From: Bacillota bacterium
GTDB lineage: Bacteria; Bacillota; Clostridia; Oscillospirales; Oscillospiraceae
Length of the DNA stretch: 64,000 nucleotides
Direction of reading: 5' to 3'
Assembly: GCA_021768085.1 (NCBI GenBank)
Contig: JAETOJ010000002.1
Coordinates: 62,001 to 126,000, forward strand
In this document: in pieces, positions 28,380 to 37,099 of the stretch
Position numbering within the stretch: the stretch's first letter is position 1
How the letters are laid out: every line of letters starts with the position of its first letter
Made by a program: the position numbers and the translations under genes
The notes under the pieces: model-generated
Database searches by the model: none
Seen by the model: only the letters and a program-made list of their open reading frames with translations
Told to the model about the DNA's origin: nothing

Positions 28380-29303
28380 ATGTCATTCGACGCATTGCAG
28401 GACAAGATCAAGGCCAAAAAGAACCCCACCGTGGCCGGGCTGGACGCCCGGGTGGAGTACGTGCCGCCCCATATCCTCAAAAAGTACACCGACCAGCACG
28501 GCGAAACCCTAAAGGCCGCCGCCCAGGCGGTGCTGGAGTTTGACAAGGGCCTCATCGACGCGCTGGCGGACGTGGTTCCCGCCGTCAAGCCCCAGTCCGC
28601 TTACTTTGAGATGCTGGGCTGGCAGGGGATGCAGGCGCTGGAGGAGGTCATCGCCTACGCCAAATCAAAGGGCCTATTTGTCATGGCCGACGTGAAGCGG
28701 GGGGACATCGGCACCACCGCCGCCGCCTACAGCGAGGCGTGGCTGGGCTCCACCCAGGTGGGTGGGACGGCCTGCCCGGTGTTTGACGCCGACTGCGTCA
28801 CCCTCAACGGCTACATGGGCTCTGACGCCATCAAGCCCTTTTTAAAAGACTGCACCGAGCGGAACAAGTGCGCCTTTGTGCTGGCCAAAACCTCCAACCC
28901 CTCCTCCATGGAGCTCCAGGACATCGTGGCCGGGGATCGGCTGGTATACACCGTTATGGGCGACCTGATCCAGCGCTGGGGCCAGGGCACCGAGGGCAAG
29001 TATCACTATCAGGCCCTGGGGGCGGTAGTGGGGGCCACCCACCCCTCCGTTCTGAAGGAGCTGCGCTACCGTCTGGACAAAACCTTCTTCCTGGTGCCCG
29101 GTTACGGCGCCCAGGGAGGCACTGCCGCCGATGTACGGTTCGCTTTCGACGAGCTGGGCCGGGGGGCCATCGTCAACGCCTCCCGCTCCATCTTGTGTGC
29201 CTGGCAGAAAACCGGGAAGAACGGCGCGGACTATCAGGAGGCCGCCCGGGTCGCCGCAGAGCATATGCGGGACGAGATCAAGCAATATGTCACCATTCTG
29301 TAA
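28380..29303 (+). CDS. pyrF: Orotidine 5'-phosphate decarboxylase, long (type 2) form
   Basis: Last step to UMP. At 307 aa it is the long type-2 family. Catalytic segment MADVKRGDIGTTAAAY carries the Asp-Lys-Asp triad residues. N-terminal AGLDARVEYVP and C-terminal GYGAQGGTAADV are typical. It starts 3 bases after the pyrC stop, with AGGAGG within the end of pyrC. Confidence 0.95.
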   Translation: MSFDALQDKIKAKKNPTVAGLDARVEYVPPHILKKYTDQHGETLKAAAQAVLEFDKGLIDALADVVPAVKPQSAYFEMLGWQGMQALEEVIAYAKSKGLFVMADVKRGDIGTTAAAYSEAWLGSTQVGGTACPVFDADCVTLNGYMGSDAIKPFLKDCTERNKCAFVLAKTSNPSSMELQDIVAGDRLVYTVMGDLIQRWGQGTEGKYHYQALGAVVGATHPSVLKELRYRLDKTFFLVPGYGAQGGTAADVRFAFDELGRGAIVNASRSILCAWQKTGKNGADYQEAARVAAEHMRDEIKQYVTIL

Positions 29304-29315
29304 GGAGGGCCAAAC

Positions 29316-30101
29316 ATGCCGATTCAACAGATCTGCACCGTGGCCTCCATGACCCAACTGGACGCCTCAACCTGGTGGATGGTGCTGGAGGTTGGGAAGC
29401 TGGTGGAACAGCACGGCCTCACCGGCGGGCAGTTTATCCATATCAAATGCGGAGATGATCAGCTCCTCCGCCGGCCCATCTCGGTGGCCATCGCCGGCTG
29501 GGATGAGCCGGCGGATCTGGCCACCCTGATTTTTGAAGTGCGGGGTGAGGGTACCCGCTGGCTGTCCCAGTGCAAGGAGGGAGATAAACTGGACGTGCTG
29601 GGCCCCCTGGGGAACAGCTTCGACGTGTCCCGAGAGGGGCATTATCTGCTGGTGGGCGGCGGCATCGGCGTACCGCCCCTCATCACCTGCGGGGAGTGGC
29701 TGAAATGGCCCCGAACGGCGGTGCTGGGTTTCCGTACGAAAGACAAGGCATTTCCCTCCGTGGTTAGCCGTTTTGAGGAGCACTGCGAGAAAACCTGTCT
29801 CTGCACCGACGACGGTACCCTGGGCCGCCATGGCTTTGTGGACGGCCAGGTGCGTGATCTCCTTGAACAGGATAAATCCTTTACACAGATTCTGGCTTGT
29901 GGCCCTAAGCCCATGTTGAAAAGCGTGGCGGCGGTGGCAGCGGAGTTTGGCGTCCCCTGCCAGGTGTCCATGGAGGAGCGGATGGCCTGCGGCGTGGGGG
30001 CTTGCCTTGGCTGTGCCCTCCGGATGAAGGACGGGAGCATGAAGCACGTGTGCAAGGACGGTCCGGTATTCAACGCCGAGGAGGTGGACTGGGATGTCTG
30101 A
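29316..30101 (+). CDS. pyrK: Dihydroorotate dehydrogenase B electron-transfer subunit
   Basis: FAD and [2Fe-2S] subunit that lets the PyrD catalytic subunit use NAD+. 261 aa. FAD-binding RRPISVA, GGGIGVPPL nucleotide-binding loop, and the cluster cysteines in MACGVGACLGC with the later C in HVCKDGPVF. The stop lies inside the pyrD start region (8-base overlap). Confidence 0.94.
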   Translation: MPIQQICTVASMTQLDASTWWMVLEVGKLVEQHGLTGGQFIHIKCGDDQLLRRPISVAIAGWDEPADLATLIFEVRGEGTRWLSQCKEGDKLDVLGPLGNSFDVSREGHYLLVGGGIGVPPLITCGEWLKWPRTAVLGFRTKDKAFPSVVSRFEEHCEKTCLCTDDGTLGRHGFVDGQVRDLLEQDKSFTQILACGPKPMLKSVAAVAAEFGVPCQVSMEERMACGVGACLGCALRMKDGSMKHVCKDGPVFNAEEVDWDV

Positions 30102-31089
30102 GAAGAAAACACCCCGTCCCGAGGCTTCGGGGATCATTGGCGGCGCCACTACATCTGTGGCGTTATTTCAAGACCGCTCTGTTGATCTATCCGTTGATTT
30201 AGCCGGGGTTGTGCTGAAAAACCCGGTGGTGGTCGCCTCCGGCACCTTTGGCTTTGGCCGGGAGTACGGCCAGTTCTTTGACCTGTCCGAGCTGGGCGGC
30301 ATCTGCTGTAAGGGTCTTACCCTTCACCCCAGGGAGGGCAACCCTCCGCCCCGGATCGCCGAGACCCCTCTGGGGATGCTCAACTCGGTGGGACTGCAAA
30401 ATCCTGGCGTGGACGCCTTTATTCGGGACGAGCTTCCCTTCCTGCGGCAGCATGACGTGACGGTCATCGCCAACATCTCAGGAAACACACCGGAGGAGTA
30501 CGGCGTCATGTGTGAAAAGCTGTCCGAAGCCGGGGTGGATATGATCGAGGTCAACATCTCTTGCCCCAATGTGAAGGCGGGAGGCTTGGCCTACGGCACC
30601 CGTCCCGATCTGGCGGCGGAGGTCACCCAGAAGGCTAAAAAGCGCGCCACCGTCCCAGTGATGGTGAAGCTCTCCCCCAATGTCACTGATATCACGGAAA
30701 TCGCCCGGGCCGCAGCGGACGGGGGCGCGGACGCCCTATCCCTCATCAACACCCTGCGGGGGATGCGCATTGACGTAAACTCTCGACGGCCTATCCTCAA
30801 AATGAACACCGGCGGGCTGTCCGGCCCCGCTGTCCTCCCTGTGGCGGTGCGTATGGTGTGGGAGGTGGCAAACGCCGTCAAGCTGCCTATCATCGGGATG
30901 GGCGGCGTATCCACTGGGGAGGATGCCGCCCAGTTCCTGCTGGCGGGGGCCTCCGCCGTGGCGGTGGGCACCGCCCTGTTCGCCGACCCCTTTGCCCCGC
31001 TGAAGGTGCGGGACGAGCTGGCGGCAATTGCGGCCCGGCAGGGCCTGTCCGCGGTACGGGAGCTCACCGGAGGCGTGCAGCCCTGGTGA
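30094..31089 (+). CDS. pyrD: Dihydroorotate dehydrogenase B, catalytic subunit
   Basis: FMN enzyme oxidising dihydroorotate to orotate, 331 aa. Signatures are ASGTFGFG, NSVGLQNPG, ISCPNVKAGG, MVKLSPNVTDI and GMGGVSTGEDA. The usual start would fall at the VDLSVDLAGV segment, about 29 residues in. The ATG at 30094 is preferred because AGGAGG precedes it, so this copy carries a short N-terminal extension. It overlaps pyrK by 8 nt. Confidence 0.94.
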   Translation: MSEKKTPRPEASGIIGGATTSVALFQDRSVDLSVDLAGVVLKNPVVVASGTFGFGREYGQFFDLSELGGICCKGLTLHPREGNPPPRIAETPLGMLNSVGLQNPGVDAFIRDELPFLRQHDVTVIANISGNTPEEYGVMCEKLSEAGVDMIEVNISCPNVKAGGLAYGTRPDLAAEVTQKAKKRATVPVMVKLSPNVTDITEIARAAADGGADALSLINTLRGMRIDVNSRRPILKMNTGGLSGPAVLPVAVRMVWEVANAVKLPIIGMGGVSTGEDAAQFLLAGASAVAVGTALFADPFAPLKVRDELAAIAARQGLSAVRELTGGVQPW

Positions 31090-31109
31090 AGCACAGGAAG
31101 GAGACTACC

Positions 31110-32204
31110 ATGACCACCATTTATCTCATCCGCCACGGCCAGGCGGAGGGCAACCTCTACCGCCGCTGCCACAGTTGGCACAACGGACTGCTCACCAGCA
31201 AGGGCCGGGAACAGGTGAAGGCGCTGGAGCAGCGGTTCCAGGACGTCCACTTTGACGCGGTATATTCCAGCGACCTCTACCGGGCCATGTCCACCGCCGG
31301 GGCCATCTATCGCTCCCATGACCTTCCCCTGCGGGTGGATCCCGGTCTGCGGGAGATCGGCGCGGGCGTCTGGGAGGATGTGCCCTGGGGTCAACTGCTC
31401 CACGATCACCGGGAAAGCCTGGCAGCATTTCTGGCCTGCGACCCTGGCTGGCAGGTGGAGGGCAGCGAGACCTTCCCTCAGGTGCGCCAGCGTATGACCG
31501 CCTCCCTGACCCGCATCGCCACCGCCCATCCGGGACAGACGGTGGCGGTGACCTCCCACGGCTGCGCCATCCGGGCGGCGCTGTCTGCCTTCCTGGGCAT
31601 GGACGCCGCCAGTATGAGCCAGATTCCCCTGTCCAATAACACCGGCGTGGCCAAGCTGATCTCAGAAAACGGCAGCTTCCAGGTGGAGTATTATAATGAT
31701 GACGGCCACCTCGGCTCCTCTGAGCGGTGGCGGTATCCCACCGCCCAGTCCAACGCCGCCTCCGGCATTCCCGGCATGGAGCGCAACGCCCTGCGCCATC
31801 GTCCCCTGATCCTACCTCAGGAGGAGGAGTTTTATCTGAGCGCCTGTAGGGAAGCCGGCGTTGAGCCATACAACTTCCTACTGAGTGAGCCGGACAACCT
31901 GCTGTTGTCCCTGCTGGGAGATCGGCCTGTGGGAGTGCTCCAGATGGATCGAACCAGGGAAGCGGAGCAAGGCGCGGGTTGGATCACGCTGTTGTGGATG
32001 GCCCCGGAGTTCCAGGGAAAGGGCCTTGGAATCCAGCTACTGGGCCACGCGATCTGTACTTATCGGGCCCTGGGGCGGCAGATCCTGCGGCTGTCCTGCC
32101 CTCCGGGACACCAGCGGTTCCGTCAATTTTGCCTCACCCATGGCTTCACCGAGGCGGACGGCCAGCCTGACGTACTGGAAGCCTATATCGGGCTGGAGCT
32201 GTAA
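31110..32204 (+). CDS. Histidine phosphatase - GNAT acetyltransferase fusion
   Basis: Two-domain protein of 364 aa from ATG 31110 (AGGAG upstream). Residues 1-200 form a histidine phosphatase (phosphoglycerate-mutase superfamily) with LIRHGQAEGN (nucleophile H9), SSDLYRAMSTA, the acid/base E in REIGAGVWE, and a second His in TSHGCAIR. Residues 230-364 form a GNAT acetyltransferase, with acetyl-CoA loop QGKGLGIQLL. It follows pyrD by 20 bp and is probably cotranscribed with the pyr genes. Substrates of both domains are unknown; a nucleotide or metabolite repair role is possible. Confidence 0.85.
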   Translation: MTTIYLIRHGQAEGNLYRRCHSWHNGLLTSKGREQVKALEQRFQDVHFDAVYSSDLYRAMSTAGAIYRSHDLPLRVDPGLREIGAGVWEDVPWGQLLHDHRESLAAFLACDPGWQVEGSETFPQVRQRMTASLTRIATAHPGQTVAVTSHGCAIRAALSAFLGMDAASMSQIPLSNNTGVAKLISENGSFQVEYYNDDGHLGSSERWRYPTAQSNAASGIPGMERNALRHRPLILPQEEEFYLSACREAGVEPYNFLLSEPDNLLLSLLGDRPVGVLQMDRTREAEQGAGWITLLWMAPEFQGKGLGIQLLGHAICTYRALGRQILRLSCPPGHQRFRQFCLTHGFTEADGQPDVLEAYIGLEL

Positions 32205-32250
32205 GCCGATAGCTTTTTTGAACCTGTGCGGAACCCATACATAAAAGCTC

Positions 32251-32284
32251 CAGGGCGGCTGGGATTACCCGGCCGCCCTGTTTT
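32251..32284. terminator. Terminator between the fusion gene and the lipoprotein gene
   Basis: Arms CAGGGCGGC (32251-32259) and GCCGCCCTG (32272-32280), then TTTT. It lies between two converging genes and may serve both. Confidence 0.75.
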
Positions 32285-32286
32285 GC

Positions 32287-32667
32287 TTACCGCATCGCCC
32301 GGCCGACGTCGTTGGCCGCGTCGCCGATGGCGTCGCCTGCGCCTCGAACCACATCGCCTGCGCCCCGAGCCAGATCCCCTGCGGCGTCGCCGATGTCGTC
32401 CATCACGCTGTCCCCATCCTGGCCGCCGATTCCGGCAGAACTGTCAGGACGGCCGTCATTGTTCTGATCGTTGGTGCCCCCTGCGCCGCCGCCATCCATG
32501 GCGTCGTTGCCATTATTTCCGCCATTCATGCCAGGGCTGTGCTCATCCTGGGGCATGGTGTGGGTGGGCTCCACCGGTCTGGAGTTCTCCTCCCGGTTGG
32601 CGGAGCAGCCCGCCAGGGCCAGGACAAACACCAGGGCCATTGCCAAAGCAAACCTTCTCTGTTTCAT
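32287..32667 (-). CDS. Small Asp/Gly-rich lipoprotein of unknown function
   Basis: 126 aa. A lipoprotein signal peptide ends in LALAGC (C21). The mature part is low complexity, rich in Asn, Gly and Asp, and ends in imperfect repeats of the form GDAxGD and RGAGD, predicted to be an amphipathic helix. No enzymatic motif is visible. Similar short lipoproteins are frequent in Oscillospiraceae genomes. It converges with the pyr operon. Confidence 0.75.
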   Translation of the reverse strand: MKQRRFALAMALVFVLALAGCSANREENSRPVEPTHTMPQDEHSPGMNGGNNGNDAMDGGGAGGTNDQNNDGRPDSSAGIGGQDGDSVMDDIGDAAGDLARGAGDVVRGAGDAIGDAANDVGRAMR

Positions 32668-32903
32668 CGTTATGCCTCCTGCTTTTTTTCACTTCCCCGT
32701 TCCTCATTATGTGCCGGCTCCGGCAAATTAAAAGCAGAAAAATTTTGCCGATTTTCCAGCGCATCTCATAAATCCGCCGGTTTTTTCGTCAGCGCGCACC
32801 CTTTTCTCCTTTTTACATAAGCTGAATCAGGGAAGCCGGAACCCGCCCCAGGCGGGGCCTGCCATCACAGACTTCCCACAATCCCCAAAAGGAGGAATTG
32901 TCC

Positions 32904-33293
32904 ATGCCCCAGACCGGCTCTTTGACCGTTCGTGCGTTTACCTCTCAGGCCCAGCTTCCCGTCGCCGGCGCCACGGTGATTATCTCCGGCCCCAGTGAGG
33001 ACGGCCGCCGAAACGTGCTCTCCATCCAGACGACCGACAGCAGCGGCGCCACCAAGCCCTTTCAGCTGGAGGCCCCCGACCTGTCCCTCAGTGAATCCCC
33101 CGGCGGAGCCGCCCCCTTCTCCGACTACGCCTTGGTGGTGGAGCACCCGGACTACTATCTGGCCACCTTTGAAAAGCTCCAGGTGTTTCCCGGGGTGGAG
33201 ACGGTGCAGAATGTGCCCCTGGTACCCCTCCCCCAGCCCTCCAACGGGGATGATATCGCCAGTCCGGTGGTGGTCACGCCACAGCCGCTGTGA
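32904..33293 (+). CDS. SleC-type N-terminal pro-domain protein (carboxypeptidase-regulatory-like fold)
   Basis: 129 aa from ATG 32904 (GGAGG 8 nt upstream). The sequence reads as a beta-sandwich of the CnaB/carboxypeptidase-regulatory type with LTVRAFTS, PVAGATVIISGP, EHPDYYLATFEKLQVFPGV and QNVPLVPLP. This matches the N-terminal region of clostridial SleC spore-cortex-lytic enzymes. Here it ends with TGA at 33291. The next gene, in the same reading frame and 30 bp on, encodes the catalytic part. Confidence 0.72.
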   Translation: MPQTGSLTVRAFTSQAQLPVAGATVIISGPSEDGRRNVLSIQTTDSSGATKPFQLEAPDLSLSESPGGAAPFSDYALVVEHPDYYLATFEKLQVFPGVETVQNVPLVPLPQPSNGDDIASPVVVTPQPL

Positions 33294-33323
33294 ACCGCTC
33301 CGGCGCCAAGTAAGGAGGTTCCT

Positions 33324-34508
33324 ATGCCTATCTCAGTCACGCCCTACATACCGCAGACTATCACCGTGCACCTGGGCCCGGCCAACCAGTGGGCAGAAAA
33401 TGTGACGGTGCCCTTCATTGATTATATCAAAAACGTAGCCTCCAGCGAGATCTACCCTACCTGGCCGGAGGCGGCGCTGCGGGCCAATATTCTGGCCCAG
33501 ATCTCCTTTGCCCTGAACCGGATTTACACCGAATACTACCCCAGCCGGGGCTATGACTTCGACATCACCTCCTCCACCGTCAACGATCAAAAGTTTATCA
33601 AGGGGCGCAGCACCTTTGAAAACGTAGATCGCCTGGTGGATGAGCTGTTCAACACCTATATCCGGCGGCAGGGCTTTGTGGAACCCTTGGCCGCCAAGTT
33701 CTGCAACGGCACCACCGTCACCTGCGACGGCCTGTCCCAATGGGGCAGCGAGCGGCTGGCCCGGCAGGGCAGCTCCACGTTGGACATCCTGCGCCACTAC
33801 TACGGCGACAACATTGAGCTGGTGTCCAACACCCCCATCCGGGACATCTCCTACTCCTACCCCGGCTATCCCCTGCAGGTCGGCTCCTCCGGCGACTATG
33901 TCACCGTGCTCCAGGTCATGCTCAACCGGATCGGGCAGAACTACCCCGCCATTCCCCGCATCCGCCCGGTGGACGGCGTGTTCGGCAGCCAGACCGAGGC
34001 GGCGGTTAAAAAATTCCAGTCCATTTTCAACCTCACCCCCGACGGTATTGTGGGCCAGGGCACCTGGTATAAGCTGGTATCCCTCCACGGGGCAGTCAAA
34101 AAGCTGTCCGAGCTGGTGAGCGAGGGCCAGCCCTTCACCCAGATCCAGGGCCCTGCCGCTGGGGTCACCCTCCGGGAGGGCAGCACCGGCCTGGCTGTGT
34201 CCGCCCTGCAATATTTTATCTCCATCATCGCCCAGTTCAATTCCGGCGTTCCCCCCCTGGCTATCGACGGCATCTTCGGCCCCCGCACCCGGGAGGCAGT
34301 GGAGGCCGCCCAGACCCGCCTGGGCCTGCCCGCCACCGGTGTGGTGGATCAGCAGACCTGGCAGCGGCTGTATGACGAATACCTGGGCATCGCCCGCACC
34401 GCCCTGGTCGGGGCCAACCTGCCCACCAGCGCCCAGGACATTCAAAACTCCGTGGCCGCCGGTCAGTTCCCGGGCTACAACCTCACGTTTGGAAACTCCA
34501 ACGCATGA
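33324..34508 (+). CDS. SleC-like spore-cortex-lytic enzyme with SpoIID-like and two peptidoglycan-binding domains
   Basis: 394 aa. Residues 1-170 match the SleC catalytic region, with YIKNVASSEIYPTWPEAALR, FALNRIYTE, CNGTTVTCDGLSQWG and ILRHYYGD, resembling the SpoIID/LytB lytic transglycosylase fold. Two PG_binding_1 repeats follow (about 180-255 and 280-350; VDGVFGSQTEAAVKKFQ and IDGIFGPRTREAVEAAQ). The start ATG 33324 has AAGGAGG. The expected role is spore cortex hydrolysis at germination. No signal peptide is seen, consistent with deposition in the mother cell. Confidence 0.83.
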   Translation: MPISVTPYIPQTITVHLGPANQWAENVTVPFIDYIKNVASSEIYPTWPEAALRANILAQISFALNRIYTEYYPSRGYDFDITSSTVNDQKFIKGRSTFENVDRLVDELFNTYIRRQGFVEPLAAKFCNGTTVTCDGLSQWGSERLARQGSSTLDILRHYYGDNIELVSNTPIRDISYSYPGYPLQVGSSGDYVTVLQVMLNRIGQNYPAIPRIRPVDGVFGSQTEAAVKKFQSIFNLTPDGIVGQGTWYKLVSLHGAVKKLSELVSEGQPFTQIQGPAAGVTLREGSTGLAVSALQYFISIIAQFNSGVPPLAIDGIFGPRTREAVEAAQTRLGLPATGVVDQQTWQRLYDEYLGIARTALVGANLPTSAQDIQNSVAAGQFPGYNLTFGNSNA

Positions 34509-34525
34509 AAGGAAGGATCTTCCCT

Positions 34526-35056
34526 ATGAACAACACGGCAAACGGATCGGAGCTCACCGGCCAGCCCATCCGATCCCTGCAATATATGCTCAACCAGTTG
34601 GCCATCCATGACCCCAAGCTGATCCGGCTGACGGTGGACGGCATCTTCGGGGAGCGCACCCTGGAGGCCGTCATGGTGTTTCAGCGGGAGTACCACCCCC
34701 CGGTGACCGGGGTGGTGGATCTGGGCACCTGGGACGCCATCCGGGAGGCCTACTATGAGACTGAGCTGCAATACGGCTTTCCGCCCCCGCTGAACGTCAT
34801 GCCCTGCGGCACCTACACCGCTGGCGAGGGCCAGGAGTGCCCGCCCATACTCATTGTCCAGGCCATGATCGTCTCCCTCAGTAAGGTGATGAACAACTTC
34901 ACCCCTTGCAAGATGAGCAGCTGCAACGATGGCGAGACCCCTGCCAACCTCCGCATCCTTCAAAAGCTGGCGGGTCTGCCTGCCACCGGCGTGCTGGATC
35001 GCCCCACCTGGGCCTATCTGGTGCAGCTCTACCAGGCCCTTGTCACCCGGGCCTGA
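34526..35056 (+). CDS. Protein with two peptidoglycan-binding repeats
   Basis: 176 aa from ATG 34526 (AAAGGAAGG 9 nt upstream). The first PG_binding_1 repeat has VDGIFGERTLEAVMVFQ and VTGVVDLGTWDAI. The second is degenerate (ILQKLAGLPATGVLDRPTWAYL), with two Cys in between (CKMSSC). There is no catalytic domain or signal peptide. It follows the SleC-like gene by 17 bp and presumably acts with it on spore cortex. Confidence 0.78.
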   Translation: MNNTANGSELTGQPIRSLQYMLNQLAIHDPKLIRLTVDGIFGERTLEAVMVFQREYHPPVTGVVDLGTWDAIREAYYETELQYGFPPPLNVMPCGTYTAGEGQECPPILIVQAMIVSLSKVMNNFTPCKMSSCNDGETPANLRILQKLAGLPATGVLDRPTWAYLVQLYQALVTRA

Positions 35057-35074
35057 GCGACAGACAAATTCTGC

Positions 35075-35103
35075 TTGTCTTTACCGCAGGGATCGGCTAT
35101 AAT
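35075..35103 (+). promoter_or_regulatory. Promoter for the DUF4364 gene
   Basis: -35 TTGTCT (35075-35080), 17-bp spacer, -10 TATAAT (35098-35103), about 60 bp before the start at 35162. It separates the vegetative pair 35162-36502 from the putative spore genes upstream. Confidence 0.7.
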
Positions 35104-35161
35104 GTTCCTTGTCCCTTGCGCGGCGCCTGCCGCGCCCTGCCCGGGAGAGGAGCTGGTGCAT

Positions 35162-35680
35162 ATGGCCGGGTTTATCCATGACAAGCTGGACATCAAGCTG
35201 CTGGTGCTTTACATTTTAGATCGCGCCGCCGCCCCCATTGACTTCGCCACCCTCACCGACCTGTCCATGTGTGACGGCGGCGTGGACTACTTCCAGTTCG
35301 CCGAGGCGGCGTCCGAGCTGCTGGGCAGCGGCCACATCGCCCAGGACGGGGAGTTCTATTCCATCACCGGCAAGGGCCGCCGCACCTGCGCCGCCGGGGA
35401 GAGTAGCTTGTCCCCCGTGGTGCGCCGCCGGTGCGACCAGCGCATGGCCCCCCTGAACCAGGCGCTAAAACGCAAGGCCCAGGTGCGGGCGGAGGTGCGA
35501 CCCCAGCCCCAGGGATTTGACGTGTGCCTCACCATGGACGACGATCAGGGCAGCCTGTTCTCCTTGACCCTGCTGGCTTCCTCTGAGGAGGACGGGCAGC
35601 GCATTGCCCGTCAGTTTCTCCAGCACCCCGACCGGATATACAACGGGATCCTCGGCGTCCTGCTTGCCGAACAAGATTAG
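35162..35680 (+). CDS. DUF4364 family protein, possible winged-helix regulator
   Basis: 172 aa from ATG 35162 (GAGAGGAG upstream). The N-terminal third (FIHDKLDIKLLVLYILDRA, then FAEAASELLGSGHI and YSITGKGRRT) looks like a winged helix-turn-helix. The C-terminal part is a mixed alpha/beta domain with an acidic centre (MDDDQGSLFSLTLLA). The function of this Firmicute family is unknown. Confidence 0.75.
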   Translation: MAGFIHDKLDIKLLVLYILDRAAAPIDFATLTDLSMCDGGVDYFQFAEAASELLGSGHIAQDGEFYSITGKGRRTCAAGESSLSPVVRRRCDQRMAPLNQALKRKAQVRAEVRPQPQGFDVCLTMDDDQGSLFSLTLLASSEEDGQRIARQFLQHPDRIYNGILGVLLAEQD

Positions 35681-35692
35681 GAGGGAACCCTT

Positions 35693-36502
35693 TTGACCAT
35701 CCTGGGCTATTCCATTGTGGATCTGTTCCTCTACTTTATCTTCTACTCCTTCCTGGGGTGGGTGATGGAGACCTGCTACTGCTCCATCTGCGAGCGGCGG
35801 CTGGTGCCCCGGGGCTTCCTGTACGGCCCCATCTGCCCCATCTACGGCACGGGCGTGCTGCTGATGATCCTGTTTTTCACCCCATTGAAATCGAATCTTG
35901 TGCTGTTCTACGTGGTGGCCGTGGTGGTGATGAGCTCCTGGGAGTATTTTGTGGCCTGGCTGCTGGAGACCACCACCCACGTGAAATACTGGGACTACTC
36001 CCACTTCCGCTTTAACCTGAAGGGCCGGATCTGCCTGTGGGTGGCACTGGTGTGGGGCGTGCTGTCCTACGTGGTGATCTTCTATATCCACCCGCCGGTG
36101 GAGGATCTGTTCGCCGATATCCCCCCGGTGCTCAAATACACCCTGGGCAGTGTCCTGCTCACGGTGCTGATTGTGGACGCGGTGTTCACCATCCGCCATC
36201 TGGCCCTGGTGTCTCGGCTGGTAGTGGGCGTCACCACCCTGGGGGAAGAACTCCAGCTCCAGCTCTCCCTGGGCAAGGCGGAGCTGTCCGATATGCTGGA
36301 GGACAAATCCTCCGCCCTGCGTCAGCGGTACGGCGACCAGATCGCCCAGCTGGAGCGGTACAGCCGCCGCTTCCGCAGCCGGTACAGCAAGATGTCCGTC
36401 AACCGCCACTATACGGTTCGCCACGAGGACATCGTGGCCGCTGCCCAGCTGGCCCGGGAGGAGCTGCTCCGGAAAAAGGCGGAGCGGAAGGCCAGCCACT
36501 GA
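35693..36502 (+). CDS. Multipass membrane protein, putative ABC-transporter type IV family (PF06541-like)
   Basis: 269 aa starting at TTG 35693, with AGGAGGG spanning the previous stop. About five membrane segments occupy residues 5-175. The conserved motif LGWVMETCYCSICERRLVPRG and GPICPIYGTG near the N-terminus and WDYSHFRFNLKGRICL identify the family. The C-terminal 80 residues are a charged cytoplasmic helix. Its transporter label comes from family annotation only. Confidence 0.8.
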   Translation: MTILGYSIVDLFLYFIFYSFLGWVMETCYCSICERRLVPRGFLYGPICPIYGTGVLLMILFFTPLKSNLVLFYVVAVVVMSSWEYFVAWLLETTTHVKYWDYSHFRFNLKGRICLWVALVWGVLSYVVIFYIHPPVEDLFADIPPVLKYTLGSVLLTVLIVDAVFTIRHLALVSRLVVGVTTLGEELQLQLSLGKAELSDMLEDKSSALRQRYGDQIAQLERYSRRFRSRYSKMSVNRHYTVRHEDIVAAAQLAREELLRKKAERKASH

Positions 36503-36516
36503 TCAACCCGTACAAA

Positions 36517-36551
36517 AACCGGGGCAGACGGTTTTCCCGCCTGTCCCGGTT
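36517..36551. terminator. Hairpin between converging genes
   Basis: Outer arms AACCGGG (36517-36523) and CCCGGTT (36545-36551) with an imperfect inner pairing around CAGACGG/CCGCCTG. It lies between the membrane protein gene and ybaK. Confidence 0.5.
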
Positions 36552-36563
36552 CGTTGTGTTCTG

Positions 36564-37037
36564 TCAGCTATCCCAGCCCTTGCACACATCCACCCAGGCC
36601 GTATAGCCGGAGTACCGCTCCAGCTCCTCTATGGACAGCTCGATGGCGCTGTTGCTGCTGCCGCAGGCGGGGAACACCGTCTCAAACCGCTTCAGGGAGC
36701 GATCCAGGTAGACCGCCACCCCCTCCTTGATCCCGAAGGGGCACACGCCACCCACCGCATGGCCCACCAGCTCCACCACCTCGTCGGGGGTGAGCATCTT
36801 CGCCTTGGTTCCAAACTGGGCCTTATACTTGGGGTTGTCGATCTTGGCGTCCCCGGCGGCCACGATCAGAACCGCCCGCCCGTCCACCAGGAAGGACAGC
36901 GTTTTCGCGATCCGGCAGGGCTGGCACCCCAGCGCCTGGGCCGCCAGCTCCACCGTGGCGCTGGACACGTCGAACTCCTGTACCCGATCCGCCATTCCAA
37001 ATTGGGCAAAATATTCTTTTACTGCCTCGATTGCCAT
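36564..37037 (-). CDS. ybaK: YbaK/EbsC-type aminoacyl-tRNA deacylase
   Basis: Editing hydrolase that clears mischarged tRNA (Cys-tRNA-Pro type in characterised members). 157 aa from ATG 37037 (AAAGGATG upstream). Visible motifs are the lysine block CRIAKTLSFL, AGDAKIDNPKYKAQF and the nucleotide-mimic pocket GGVCPFGIK. It is a stand-alone domain. The exact amino-acid specificity cannot be read. Confidence 0.88.
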   Translation of the reverse strand: MAIEAVKEYFAQFGMADRVQEFDVSSATVELAAQALGCQPCRIAKTLSFLVDGRAVLIVAAGDAKIDNPKYKAQFGTKAKMLTPDEVVELVGHAVGGVCPFGIKEGVAVYLDRSLKRFETVFPACGSSNSAIELSIEELERYSGYTAWVDVCKGWDS

Positions 37038-37099
37038 ATCATGCACATCCTTTCCGCTTTTTGCATGATACCACAAATGGGGCTTTCAGGCAACTGTAA

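Noticed and set aside
32790-32825. Sigma-K-like promoter (AC, then CATAAGCTG) before the SleC pro-domain gene
   Set aside because: Spacer is 16 and the -10 lacks the final TA; too weak to list, although a sporulation promoter is expected here.
33291-33293. TGA as a selenocysteine codon in the SleC-like gene
   Set aside because: No SECIS-like hairpin was recognised after it, and the position is a linker without a redox motif.
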